Source: Sinorhizobium sp. A49 (lineage in GTDB: Bacteria > Pseudomonadota > Alphaproteobacteria > Rhizobiales > Rhizobiaceae). From it: a DNA stretch of 64,000 bases. The notes below the pieces were generated by a model. It did no database searches. It was not told where the DNA came from and saw nothing but the letters and a program-made list of their open reading frames with translations. Shown here piece by piece: positions 9,320-17,530 of this stretch. The position numbers and the translations under genes are program-made. Every line of letters begins with the position of its first letter. Position 1 is the stretch's first letter. The stretch lies in assembly GCF_002002725.1 (NCBI RefSeq), contig NZ_MUNW01000080.1, forward strand, positions 38,218-102,217, given 5' to 3'.

Positions 9320-10708
9320 CTACTTCTCATCCAAGCCATGCGCGGTCGATACCGCCACCAACCTTTCCTTCGCGCCGGAACCCGAGCGTTCGATGGTGTC
9401 GACCACTGTGACCAGAATACGCGAAGGTTGGGCGTCGATCGCGTTCAGTGCCGCGCGTACGGCGCTTTCGATCTTTCGGCTGACGGCATCGGCATCGACG
9501 CCCGGGAAGACGGAGATCGTGATCTCCAGCCCGTCCGTCAGCGGCGCGAACTGGAACTGGCGCACGCCCGTGGTGCTCGTCAGCGGCGAGCGCAGGCGGT
9601 GGGCATGGACATCGATGGTGCCGCCTCCGCGTCTGGCGAAGCGAAGCATTTCCTCTCGGCGTCCGGCGATCGAGGCGATGCGCCAGAAGGGAAGGCCGCA
9701 CGGACACGGTTCGGTCGCCAGCGTGACGATGTCGGAGATCTCGTAGCGCACCAGCGGCAGCGTGCGGTTGGTCAGCGTCGTCACCAGTAGTTTTGAGCCC
9801 TGGGTTCCGTCCGGCACCGGGCGATTGTCGGCATCGACCGCTTCGAACACGAATGCGTCCTCGGCCAGATGCAGGCCATCGGCACCCAGGCATTCGTGCC
9901 CCATCGGCCCGGCCTCGGTGCAGACATAGCTGTTGGCGACGGTCGCCTGCCAGGTCTCGGCTGCGATATCGCGCGCATCCTGCGTCAGCGTTTCTGCACT
10001 GGTGCGGATCAGCCTCGGCTTGATCCGCAGCCGTCCGGCCTGCTGCTCTCCCGCAAGCTGACGCACGAAGGAGGGATAGGTGGAAATGACTTGCGGTAGA
10101 TAGGCATTGAGCGTCTCGACGATCGCCTCGATTGGCATCAGCACATTCAGCCCGGGTGCCTTGGGCCGTATAGCCCGCAACTCGGCGCCGATGCGATGGG
10201 AGATGTGAACGGGTGACGAGGCAAACACCGCCATGCTCCGTGTCGTCTCGTCGATGCCGACGATTTTCTGAAAACGCACCATGTTGGCGATCGCAGTCAG
10301 CCAGGCTGCGCCATCGAACGCGGTGATCCCGCGCTCGCCCGTCGTTCCGCCCGTGGCTGCGACGTTAAACTCGCCGAGCAGCAGGCTTCCGGGGTTGTCG
10401 CCGTCGAGGTGTCGCTCCACCAGGAGCCGCTTCAGCCTATCGTCGGTCACGATCCGATCGAAGTTTTCCATGAGGGCGTGTTTGGTCAGCACGGGAAGCT
10501 CTTCCAGCGCGGCCCCTCGCGCCACGAGCGTCCCAATGGCGTCGCGGTAATAGGGCGATGAATGGGCGGCGTGTTGCAACGTGGATTGCAGCTCTTGCCG
10601 TTGATGCGACAGCAACCTCTCCCTCGACCATTGGCAGCGACTGAGGAGTTCGTCGGAATGCTGCCTGAGGCTGATCATGTCGAGTGTTGCAGAGGATGGC
10701 GATGGCAT
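9320..10708 (-). CDS. PaaK-like adenylate-forming enzyme (phenylacetate-CoA ligase family)
   Basis: 462 residues. Key strings are SSPYYRD near the N terminus, the glycine-rich AATGGTTGERG phosphate-binding loop, YVCTEAGPMGHEC, and the C-terminal VRYEISDIVTL / GRREEMLRF segment typical of PaaK and related capsule or siderophore-type ligases (CapK/PaaK). These enzymes activate carboxylates with ATP. No coenzyme-A pathway genes are adjacent, so the substrate cannot be inferred. The start at 10708 (MPSPSSATLDM) has AAGG 8 bases upstream; the open frame continues a further 64 codons upstream with non-coding character. Confidence 0.78.
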   Translation of the reverse strand: MPSPSSATLDMISLRQHSDELLSRCQWSRERLLSHQRQELQSTLQHAAHSSPYYRDAIGTLVARGAALEELPVLTKHALMENFDRIVTDDRLKRLLVERHLDGDNPGSLLLGEFNVAATGGTTGERGITAFDGAAWLTAIANMVRFQKIVGIDETTRSMAVFASSPVHISHRIGAELRAIRPKAPGLNVLMPIEAIVETLNAYLPQVISTYPSFVRQLAGEQQAGRLRIKPRLIRTSAETLTQDARDIAAETWQATVANSYVCTEAGPMGHECLGADGLHLAEDAFVFEAVDADNRPVPDGTQGSKLLVTTLTNRTLPLVRYEISDIVTLATEPCPCGLPFWRIASIAGRREEMLRFARRGGGTIDVHAHRLRSPLTSTTGVRQFQFAPLTDGLEITISVFPGVDADAVSRKIESAVRAALNAIDAQPSRILVTVVDTIERSGSGAKERLVAVSTAHGLDEK

Positions 10709-11053
10709 CGAAGTAGCCTTGTGCTGATTTTCTGGCGGCGCCGCACAGGGCAAGCGACGTCCTTCTGCAGATGGCTGGAAACTCGACCTCTTTAGCGGGC
10801 CGACGAACCTGAATGCCTGAAAACCGATGCTGTTCTGGCCCATCGAAATCGACGCTGCCGGGCTGGTGGCGAACGCCGAGAGGGCAAAGCTCTTTCGCAC
10901 GAAGATACCAGATCGCGAAAATCGGACATAGGTCGATCATGGAAGGTGGCAAATTCTGTCTCGCTGCCCAGCAATTCCGATCGCCCTGAACGGACCGCTC
11001 ACGCGGACCGGAGAGGAGCAGGCCGTGGTATTTTGCCTTCGGCGAATGCGGAT
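10709..11053. other. Intergenic stretch upstream of the DHFR-family gene
   Basis: About 345 bases between the divergent PaaK-like and DHFR-family genes. No supported gene. The right end runs into the predicted ECF promoter at 11054. Confidence 0.5.
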
Positions 11054-11080
11054 TGTCGGGATCGACCGATCTGGCCCGTC
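11054..11080 (+). promoter_or_regulatory. Predicted ECF-sigma promoter (ECF42-type)
   Basis: TGTCGG at 11054-11059, 17 bases, then CGTC at 11077-11080, ending 30 bases before the ATG of the DHFR-family gene. The same two boxes at the same spacing precede the MAPEG-DGPF-ECF42 cluster and the DGPF gene at 54.7 kb. The published ECF42 motif, as I recall it, is TGTCGA with CG(A/T)C. Confidence 0.6.
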
Positions 11081-11110
11081 CTAGGAGCTGACCGCTGAGA
11101 GGAGAAAGCG

Positions 11111-11743
11111 ATGAGAGAGTTGATCCTGAAGATGTCCGTGTCGCTCGATGGCTTCGTCGGCGGCCCACAGGGTGAAATCGACTGGGTGTTCAGCGGCGAT
11201 CAGGAGGCCATTGCCTGGTCGGTGGAGACCGTGGGAAATGCCAGCCTGCACATAATGGGCGCCCGTACCTTCAAGGACATGGCGGCCTTTTGGCCGACCT
11301 CGACACAGGTCTTCGCGCCGCCGATGAACCTCATTCCCAAGGCTGTTTTCTCAAGGCGGGGGCAGGCGATCCTGAAGGCGGCGGGAGCGACCAGGGCGCT
11401 CGAAGATGCCAGGACCGACGCGGGAAACAGCCACTCGGGACAACTACAGCCCGGCGCGGAAAGCTGGAGCGAGGCCTATGTTGCCAGCGGCGACCTGGTC
11501 GACGAGATCGCAAGGCTGAAGGCCGGGGACGGCAAGCCGATCCTCGCCCACGGCGGCGGCGCCTTCGCGCGCAGTCTCGTCGCGGAAGCGCTTGTCGATC
11601 AATACGTCCTGCTCGTGCATCCGGTGGTGCTTGGCAGGGGCTTGCCGATCTTCTCTGAAATCACCGCGCATAGGCGTCTCAAGCTGATCAGCTCAAAAGC
11701 CTTTCCAGGGGGCGCGGTGGCGCAGATTTATCGGCCGGCTTGA
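11111..11743 (+). CDS. Dihydrofolate reductase-family protein (RibD C-terminal domain)
   Basis: 210 residues. Starts MRELILKMSVSLDGFVGG, the classic opening of the RibD_C / YwjB-YyaP subgroup of DHFR-fold NADPH reductases. GARTFKDMA, ILAHGGGAFARSL and HPVVLGRGLPIF are further landmarks of the nucleotide-binding fold. A strong GAGGAGA ribosome site precedes the ATG. Genes of this kind are often found beside ECF sigma factors and DGPF proteins, and a predicted ECF promoter lies upstream. True dihydrofolate reductase activity is unlikely. Confidence 0.85.
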   Translation: MRELILKMSVSLDGFVGGPQGEIDWVFSGDQEAIAWSVETVGNASLHIMGARTFKDMAAFWPTSTQVFAPPMNLIPKAVFSRRGQAILKAAGATRALEDARTDAGNSHSGQLQPGAESWSEAYVASGDLVDEIARLKAGDGKPILAHGGGAFARSLVAEALVDQYVLLVHPVVLGRGLPIFSEITAHRRLKLISSKAFPGGAVAQIYRPA

Positions 11744-11772
11744 GCACGTCCGTGCATGCGGCCCACAACGCC

Positions 11773-11805
11773 TGGAGCGTTTCCGATTTAGACGGAAACG
11801 CTCCA
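11773..11805. terminator. 13-bp perfect hairpin after DHFR-family gene
   Basis: TGGAGCGTTTCCG, a 7-base loop, and its perfect complement CGGAAACGCTCCA, followed by TTTCATTGTTT. Lies 30 bases after the stop and between convergent genes, so it could terminate transcription. The GAGCGTTTCCG palindrome is also a common dispersed unit in rhizobia. Confidence 0.65.
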
Positions 11806-11864
11806 TTTCATTGTTTAAACAATCCCGGACGCCAAGTCGCTTCGCGCATTTCCTGGAAACGGCC

Positions 11865-12722
11865 CTAATGCAGATGCCCCAGCTTGTCGGGATTGCGCAC
11901 GATATAGATCGCCACCACCTTGCCGTCCTCGATCTCGAGCGCTGTCGACTGCAACTCACCGTCGGCCTCGCGGGTGACGAAGCCGGGCAGCCCGTTGATG
12001 AAGCCGGCGCGAACGAGATTGGAGCCGTGCTCGCGGAAGAGGGCAGCCAGTTGCTCGTGCACCTTGATGACCGCCTCGTAGCCGAGGATAGGATGCATGG
12101 CGGCCGAACGTTTGCCGCCGCCGTCTGCATGGATGCTGACATCAGAGGCGAGCATGGCGCCGAGCGCCTTCAGGTCGCCGCTGCGCGAGGCGGTGAAGAA
12201 GGCTTGCGCCAGTTCGACCCCGCGCGACTGTTCGACCTGGAAGCGGGGCCGGCCCTCGCGCACATGGGTGCGGGCGCGGGCGGCGAGCTGCCGGCAGGCG
12301 GCGGGATCACGGTCGATGGTTTCTGCGACTTCCTCGAACCCGAGCCCGAAGACGTCGTGCAGCAGAAAGGCGGCGCGCTCGAGCGGCGACAGGCGCTCCA
12401 AGGCGAGCATCAGGGGCAGGGTGACGTCGTCTTCCGGCTCCTCCTCGACGATGGGGTCGGGCAGCCAGGGCCCGACATAGGTCTCGCGCTGGCGCCGCGC
12501 CGACTTCAGCTGGTCGAGGCAGAGCCGCGTGACAGTGCGGCGCAGGAACGCTTCGGGTTCGCGCACCTCCGAGCGGTCGGCCCCCATCCAGCGGATGAAG
12601 GCCTCCTGCACCATGTCTTCGGCATCGGCGACCGAGCCGAGCATGCGATAGGCGACGCGGATGAGTTTGGGACGCAGCGGGTCGAAACCCGCCGCTGCAT
12701 CCTCCTGTGCATTGCTCGCCAT
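11865..12722 (-). CDS. ECF41-group sigma factor with fused SnoaL-like regulatory domain
   Basis: 285 residues. Sigma region 2 (YRMLGSVADAEDMVQEAFIRW) and region 4 (SPLERAAFLLHDVFGLGFEEVAETI) are followed by about 110 residues of SnoaL/NTF2-like extension. Group-defining marks are all present: the WLPDP linker before region 4, DGGGK in the extension, and NPDKL at the extreme C terminus. In this group the extension both activates and restrains the sigma factor, replacing an anti-sigma factor. Its ATG shares one base with the stop of the upstream AhpD-like gene (TGATG), so the two are translationally coupled. A promoter matching the group's own motif precedes the operon, implying autoregulation. 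Confidence 0.92.
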   Translation of the reverse strand: MASNAQEDAAAGFDPLRPKLIRVAYRMLGSVADAEDMVQEAFIRWMGADRSEVREPEAFLRRTVTRLCLDQLKSARRQRETYVGPWLPDPIVEEEPEDDVTLPLMLALERLSPLERAAFLLHDVFGLGFEEVAETIDRDPAACRQLAARARTHVREGRPRFQVEQSRGVELAQAFFTASRSGDLKALGAMLASDVSIHADGGGKRSAAMHPILGYEAVIKVHEQLAALFREHGSNLVRAGFINGLPGFVTREADGELQSTALEIEDGKVVAIYIVRNPDKLGHLH

Positions 12723-13189
12723 CAGGCGGCCGCCTGCGCGGACTTGGCTGCTGCCGGCTCGATCCACAGGCCGAAGCCGACGGCGAGGCGATTCCAGCCG
12801 TTGATGACGTTGATCATGAGCGTGAGCTTCACCTGTTCCTCCTCGCTGAACTGTTCGGCCAGCGCCTGACGGGCGCTTTCGTGGGTATGGCCCTCGGACA
12901 GGCGAGTCAGCGCTTCAGTCCAGCCAAGTGCTGCGCGCTCGCGTTCGGAATAGCAAGGGGCTTCGCGCCAGGCCGAAAGCAGGTAGATGCGCTGTTCGGT
13001 CTCGCCTTTGGCGCGGGCTTCCTGCGTGTGCATGTTGATGCAGTTGGCGCAGGCGTTGATCTGGGATGCGCGGATCTTGACGAGCTCGATGAGATCAGGC
13101 TCGAGGCTGGCGGCGATGGCCATCGAGACGCTGGTCCAGCTCTTCATCAGTTGCGGGGCAGCGGCGAAAAGGTCGATCTTGGCAGTCAT
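12722..13189 (-). CDS. Carboxymuconolactone decarboxylase/AhpD-like protein of the ECF41 operon
   Basis: 155 residues, all-helical AhpD fold. The redox motif C47-A-N-C50 with H54 (CANCINMH) matches the peroxidatic/thiol site of alkylhydroperoxidase-like proteins. GWTEALTRLSEGH and VIN..NRLAVGF are typical of this subgroup. The ATG at 13189 has AAGGA about 9 bases upstream. First gene of a two-gene operon with the ECF41 sigma factor; carboxymuconolactone decarboxylases, oxidoreductases and epimerases are the known partner genes of ECF41. The physiological substrate is unknown. Confidence 0.9.
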   Translation of the reverse strand: MTAKIDLFAAAPQLMKSWTSVSMAIAASLEPDLIELVKIRASQINACANCINMHTQEARAKGETEQRIYLLSAWREAPCYSERERAALGWTEALTRLSEGHTHESARQALAEQFSEEEQVKLTLMINVINGWNRLAVGFGLWIEPAAAKSAQAAA

Positions 13190-13222
13190 GGTTCCGTTTC
13201 CTTCTGTTGGTTCCGATATCAT

Positions 13223-13249
13223 GACGAGACAGGATCGGCCGGTGTGACA
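13223..13249 (-). promoter_or_regulatory. ECF41-type promoter
   Basis: On the minus strand, TGTCACA (13249-13243), 16 bases, CGTC (13226-13223), ending 33 bases before the ATG of the AhpD-like gene. This is exactly the motif and spacing I recall for ECF41-dependent promoters, placed in front of an ECF41 operon. Confidence 0.8.
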
Positions 13250-13284
13250 TGGGGGCCGATTTTTTTTAGATTGTCGATTGCCGC

Positions 13285-14391
13285 CTATCTGAACAATTGC
13301 AGGATCGTGCTGGCGTAGTTGTTCGCAATCTGCAGGGACTGACTTGCGAGCTGCTGTTGTGCCTGTAGCGCCTTCAGCCGGGTCGAGCTCGCGTCCATAT
13401 CTGCGTCGACGAGCCTTCCGACGCCCTTCTCGTAGGTTTCACCCTTGCTGGTGACGAGCTCGGCATATCGCGTCAGCGATGATTGTGTGCTGCCGAGATA
13501 GGCGAGACCGTCCTGGATCGTGTTGATCTTCTCCTCGAAGACATCCAAAAAGTTCGCATATGTGGCCTCCCGTTCGGCGCCGTGCCTGACGATAGATTTC
13601 TCCAGTTGCAACAGGATGTTGGGCTGCGCCGGCGAGGTCAGCGGGTGCTGCTCCTGAAAATAGACGATCCCGATCCCATAAGCCGCGTTGAACAAATTCA
13701 GACCATGGCTCGCCGATGTACCCTCCAGGTACACCACATCGCTCGAATCGAGAATTCCGGTCTCAAGAAAAGTCGGGCCGCTCTGGTGGTTTTGATAGTC
13801 TTCGTTGAAAAGCGTTAGCGCGTATTGGTCAATTTTAAGCGTCTCGACGCGGCCACTGTTGTAGTCGACCACGAAATCGTGGGTGAAATCGTCGATGCCC
13901 CGGCCATTTTCCTTGTTCCAGAGCAGATTGACCCCGCCAAAGGAGGATGACTTGATCGTGCTGTACATGCTGGCGAGCAACTGGTTGATTTCGGAATCGA
14001 CCTTGGCGAGCTGGGTCTGGGCAAACTTTGAATCGGAGTTGACCGGGTTCGGCGAGAGGTTCTCGAAGTTGTTCGCTGTGGCTGCGGGGAGCGTTCTTGC
14101 AGTGATCACGAGGTTGCGGATGCGGACGAGGGACTCACGGACATTGTCCAGGCCCGAATAGGTCACGTCCACGATGGCCCGCGCCAGGCCGATGCTGTCT
14201 TCGACCGCCGACAGAGCCTTTGTTTCAGATCGCATTGTCGTTGCGATGGACCAGTATGCGGCATTGTCGGATGCGTTGTTTACCCGCATGCCCGACGAAA
14301 TCTGCACCTGTGTCTCATTCAGAGACGAAGTGATGCCACGGAGCGTATGTAGCGCAGAGATTGCGCCAGAATTCGTGTGAATACTGGTCAT
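13285..14391 (-). CDS. Orphan flagellin
   Basis: 368 residues. N-terminal MTSIHTNSGAISALHTLRGI and the SSGMRVNNASDNAAYWSIATTMRS segment are the conserved D0/D1 helices of rhizobial flagellins. The C terminus RLKALQAQQQLASQSLQIAN...ILQLFR completes the coiled-coil pair. The middle, about residues 110-270, is divergent and unusually rich in N and Y. No other flagellar gene is nearby, so it is a satellite flagellin rather than part of the main cluster. The ATG lacks a clear Shine-Dalgarno. It may be a minor filament subunit or a differently regulated variant; export would need the main flagellar apparatus. Confidence 0.88.
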   Translation of the reverse strand: MTSIHTNSGAISALHTLRGITSSLNETQVQISSGMRVNNASDNAAYWSIATTMRSETKALSAVEDSIGLARAIVDVTYSGLDNVRESLVRIRNLVITARTLPAATANNFENLSPNPVNSDSKFAQTQLAKVDSEINQLLASMYSTIKSSSFGGVNLLWNKENGRGIDDFTHDFVVDYNSGRVETLKIDQYALTLFNEDYQNHQSGPTFLETGILDSSDVVYLEGTSASHGLNLFNAAYGIGIVYFQEQHPLTSPAQPNILLQLEKSIVRHGAEREATYANFLDVFEEKINTIQDGLAYLGSTQSSLTRYAELVTSKGETYEKGVGRLVDADMDASSTRLKALQAQQQLASQSLQIANNYASTILQLFR

Positions 14392-14768
14392 GAAAGCCAA
14401 AATATGAAGGTGAACTGCTCGTCATGAGCGAGGCGGGATCACCGCAATTAATCGCCTTAACGCCTTACAATCGGTTAACAGGTTGCAGAAAATCGTGCCG
14501 GATATGGGAAATTCATCAAGGATATCAATCAGGTTTCTGTTCGTCCTTCTGAGGTGTCGTCGCGTCATGAAATCTTTGGTTGCTCCGTGTCATTGATGGC
14601 CGGCGATGATGAACGCAACCGAGGGTCTCTGTTCGGCAGCCACGCCCGGACCTGCTGGAGCGCGCAAGCCAATAAGCACTTTCCGTGTTGCGACCCACCA
14701 TGCGGTGTCACACCCCTGTAAAACATCCGCACTAAGCCTCGGCGCCATCTTGAACCGAGGATATGTCG
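14392..14768. other. Intergenic stretch between flagellin and ABC operon
   Basis: About 375 bases, with an AT-richer part around 14440-14520 next to the flagellin start that may hold its promoter. No gene supported. Confidence 0.5.
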
Positions 14769-15749
14769 ATGAAATCGTTTGTCTCCGTCGTCGCTGGCGC
14801 GCTTGTCGCCTCGCTGCTTTCCACCGCCGCCTTTGCCGAGAGGCTGGTGCTCTATACCAGCCAGCCGAACGAGGATGCGCAGGCGACGGTCGACGCCTTC
14901 AAGGCGGCCAATCCCGGCGTCGAGGTGGAGTGGGTGCGCGAAGGCACGACGAAGCTGATGGCCAAGCTGATGGCCGAGATTGAAGCCGGCAACCCGGTTG
15001 CTGACGTGCTGCTCATCGCGGACACGGTGACGATGCAGCGCCTGAAGGAAGCGGGCCAGCTTCTCGCCTACAAGTCGCCGGAAGCGGCCAATTACGATGC
15101 CGCACTCTATGACGCCGACGGCGCCTATTACTCCACCAAGATGATCACCACCGGCATCATCTACAACACCTCGGCCCCGGCGAAGCCCGCGGGCTGGCAG
15201 GATCTGACCAAGGCCGACGCCAAGGGCCTGGTGACGATGCCGAGCCCGCTGACCTCGGGTGCGGCGCTCATCCACGCGCAGACGCTTGCGGGCATCGACG
15301 GCCTCGGCTGGGATTACTACAAGGCGCTGGCCGAAAACGGCGCGACGGCTGCGGGCGGCAATGGCGGCGTGCTGAAGGCTGTCGCCACCGGCGAGAAGGC
15401 CTACGGCATGATCGTCGACTTCATGGCGATCCGCGAAAAGGCCAAGGGCGCGCCAGTCGAGTTCGTCTTCCCGGCCGAAGGCGTTTCCGCCGTCACCGAG
15501 CCGGTCGGCATCCTGAAGACCGCCAAGAACCCTGACGCGGCCAAGAAGTTCGTCGATTTCCTGATCTCTGAAGAGGGGCAGAAGACGGCCGTGAAGATGG
15601 GTTATATCCCCGCGCGCAACGGCGTGGCGCTGCCCGAGGGCTACCCGGCGCGCGAGACGATCAAGGTCCTGCCGATCGACGCGGCTTCGGCGGTGAAGAA
15701 CTCCGACGCCGACCTCAAGACCTTCTCCGGCATCTTCGGCACGAACTGA
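14769..15749 (+). CDS. Fe(III)-type ABC transporter periplasmic binding protein
   Basis: 326 residues. Signal peptide MKSFVSVVAGALVASLLSTAAFA, then the FbpA/AfuA-like fold: LVLYTSQPNEDA, VADVLLIADTVTMQRLKEAG, TTGIIYNT, LTSGAALIHAQT and NPDAAKKFVDFLISEEGQ. GAGG is 9 bases before the ATG at 14769; an ATG two codons earlier is less well spaced. First gene of an apparent three-gene importer operon with a fused permease and an ATPase. Iron(III) is the usual ligand of this family, but relatives bind phosphonates, thiamine or sugar phosphates, so the ligand is unproven. Confidence 0.85.
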   Translation: MKSFVSVVAGALVASLLSTAAFAERLVLYTSQPNEDAQATVDAFKAANPGVEVEWVREGTTKLMAKLMAEIEAGNPVADVLLIADTVTMQRLKEAGQLLAYKSPEAANYDAALYDADGAYYSTKMITTGIIYNTSAPAKPAGWQDLTKADAKGLVTMPSPLTSGAALIHAQTLAGIDGLGWDYYKALAENGATAAGGNGGVLKAVATGEKAYGMIVDFMAIREKAKGAPVEFVFPAEGVSAVTEPVGILKTAKNPDAAKKFVDFLISEEGQKTAVKMGYIPARNGVALPEGYPARETIKVLPIDAASAVKNSDADLKTFSGIFGTN

Positions 15750-15778
15750 TCGCCTGAATGTCGAAACAGGGTGAAACC

Positions 15779-17530
15779 ATGCGCAGCCGGCACCGCTGGC
15801 TGCGCTTTTCCAATATGGCTGTGGCTCGCACCGGCCGCGTGAAGCCGGGTGCATCGCCGGCCGGCGAGCCACGCTGGCTGGTGCCCTTCGTGCTCGCCTG
15901 CCTTTTCCTCCTTTGTGCGCTGCCGCTCATCAGCCTTGTCAAAGCCGGTTTCGCCGGGCTTGCCAGTGGCAATTCCATCGGTGTTCTTACCGAGCCTGCG
16001 ACCTATGCGGCCATCCGCAACACACTGCTGACGGCGACCGGCGGCATGGTGATCTCTGTCGTGATCGGCGCGCTCTTTGCCTTTGCCGTTTCGCTGACCG
16101 ATATCAGGGGCAAGCTCACCTTGAGCTTCGCCTTCATGCTGCCGATGATGATCCCGCCGCAGGTGACGGCGCTTGCCTGGGTCGAGATGACCGGGCCGGC
16201 GAGCCCGCTCCTGAAGACGCTTGGCATCGCACCGCCGCTCGGCAGCCCGCAGCCGCTCTATTCGCTCTTCGGCATCTCGCTGCTTCTCGGTGTGCAGCAC
16301 GCACCGCTGGTGTTCCTGGCGCTGAAGGCGGGGCTCTCTGCCTCGCCGCGCGACGGGGTGGAGGCGGCAAGGCTTTCCGGCGCGTCGCCGTTTCGCGTCT
16401 TCCTCGATATTGTCGCGCCGCTGGCAGCCCCCGGGCTGATCGCAGGGGCGGCGATTGCCTTCGTCTCCGGCGTCGGCAATTTCGGCATTCCGGCGATCCT
16501 CGGCATTCCCGCCGGGATCTCGGTGCTGCCGACGCTGATCTATACGCGGCTTGCCAGCTTCGGCTCGGGCACTTTTGGCGAGATCGCGTTGCTTTCCAGC
16601 CTGATCGCCGCGATTGCAGCTGCCGGGCTGATCCTGCAGCAGCGGGCGCTTTCGGGCAGGGACTACCGCATCATCGGCCTTTCCGGGGCCAACGCCGCCT
16701 TTTCGCTCGGGCGGTTCCGCGTGGTGGTCGAACTCAGCCTGGCGGCAATCCTGTTCCTGGTGCTGGTGGCGCCGCTGGCGGCGCTGATCGCCAGTTCGCT
16801 GGTGCCGGCCTATGGCGTGCCGCTCACTCTCCAGACCGTGTCGCTGCGCGCATACGAAGAAATCCTCTTTCGTCAGACGATGACGCTCAGCGCCTTTACC
16901 AATTCGCTGTTCCTTGCAAGCACGGCCGCGCTCGGGTTGCTGGTCGTTGCCGTGCCGGCCGCCTATCTCATGAACCGGCGCAAGGGCGCGGTGGCAAGCG
17001 CGCTCGGGATCCTGATCGAGATTCCCTATGCGCTGCCCGGCATTGTGCTGGCGGTCGCCTTCATCCTGACTTTTGCGGCGCCGCTACCAATCCTCAACGT
17101 CTCGCTCTACGGCACCATCTGGATCATCCTGATCGCCTATTTCTCCTCGTTCCTCGCCGTCAGCCTCAAGCCGGTCATGAGCGCATTCCTGCAGATGGAT
17201 CCGTCGCTGGAGGAGGCGGCAAGGCTGTCGGGCGCCGGCTTCTTCCGGCGCATGCGCGATGTGATCCTGCCGCTGGTGGCCCCGGCGGCCGGCGCTTCGA
17301 TCATCCTCGTATTCCTGATTGCCGCCAACGAGTTGACGGTCTCCGCCCTTCTATGGTCGGCGGGCACGCAGACGCTGGGGGTGGCGATCTTCAATCTCGA
17401 CGACAGCGGCTCGTCCGATCTCGCCTCGGCGCTGTCGGTGCTGGTCGTCATTATGGTGATGGCATTGATGGCGGCGCTGGAAACCCTTGCAAACTATCTT
17501 CCGGAAGGCGTGCTGCCGTGGCGCAACTGA
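15779..17530 (+). CDS. Fe(III)-type ABC transporter permease (duplicated, fused)
   Basis: 583 residues with about 12 membrane helices: two copies of the binding-protein-dependent permease domain in one chain, as in FbpB/AfuB/ThiP. The two EAA-type loops (GVEAARLSGASPFRVFLDIVAPL and EEAARLSGAGFFRRMRDVILPL) are each where the ATPase would dock. AGGGTG precedes the ATG at 15779; an ATG seven codons upstream has no ribosome site. It lies 29 bases after the binding-protein gene and its last 13 bases overlap the ATPase gene, so the three are co-translated. Confidence 0.88.
   Translation: MRSRHRWLRFSNMAVARTGRVKPGASPAGEPRWLVPFVLACLFLLCALPLISLVKAGFAGLASGNSIGVLTEPATYAAIRNTLLTATGGMVISVVIGALFAFAVSLTDIRGKLTLSFAFMLPMMIPPQVTALAWVEMTGPASPLLKTLGIAPPLGSPQPLYSLFGISLLLGVQHAPLVFLALKAGLSASPRDGVEAARLSGASPFRVFLDIVAPLAAPGLIAGAAIAFVSGVGNFGIPAILGIPAGISVLPTLIYTRLASFGSGTFGEIALLSSLIAAIAAAGLILQQRALSGRDYRIIGLSGANAAFSLGRFRVVVELSLAAILFLVLVAPLAALIASSLVPAYGVPLTLQTVSLRAYEEILFRQTMTLSAFTNSLFLASTAALGLLVVAVPAAYLMNRRKGAVASALGILIEIPYALPGIVLAVAFILTFAAPLPILNVSLYGTIWIILIAYFSSFLAVSLKPVMSAFLQMDPSLEEAARLSGAGFFRRMRDVILPLVAPAAGASIILVFLIAANELTVSALLWSAGTQTLGVAIFNLDDSGSSDLASALSVLVVIMVMALMAALETLANYLPEGVLPWRN

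Noticed and set aside
15913..17517. Long upstream extension of the ABC ATPase frame through the permease gene
   Set aside because: The permease is real in another frame; the ATPase begins at GTG 17518 with a good ribosome site.
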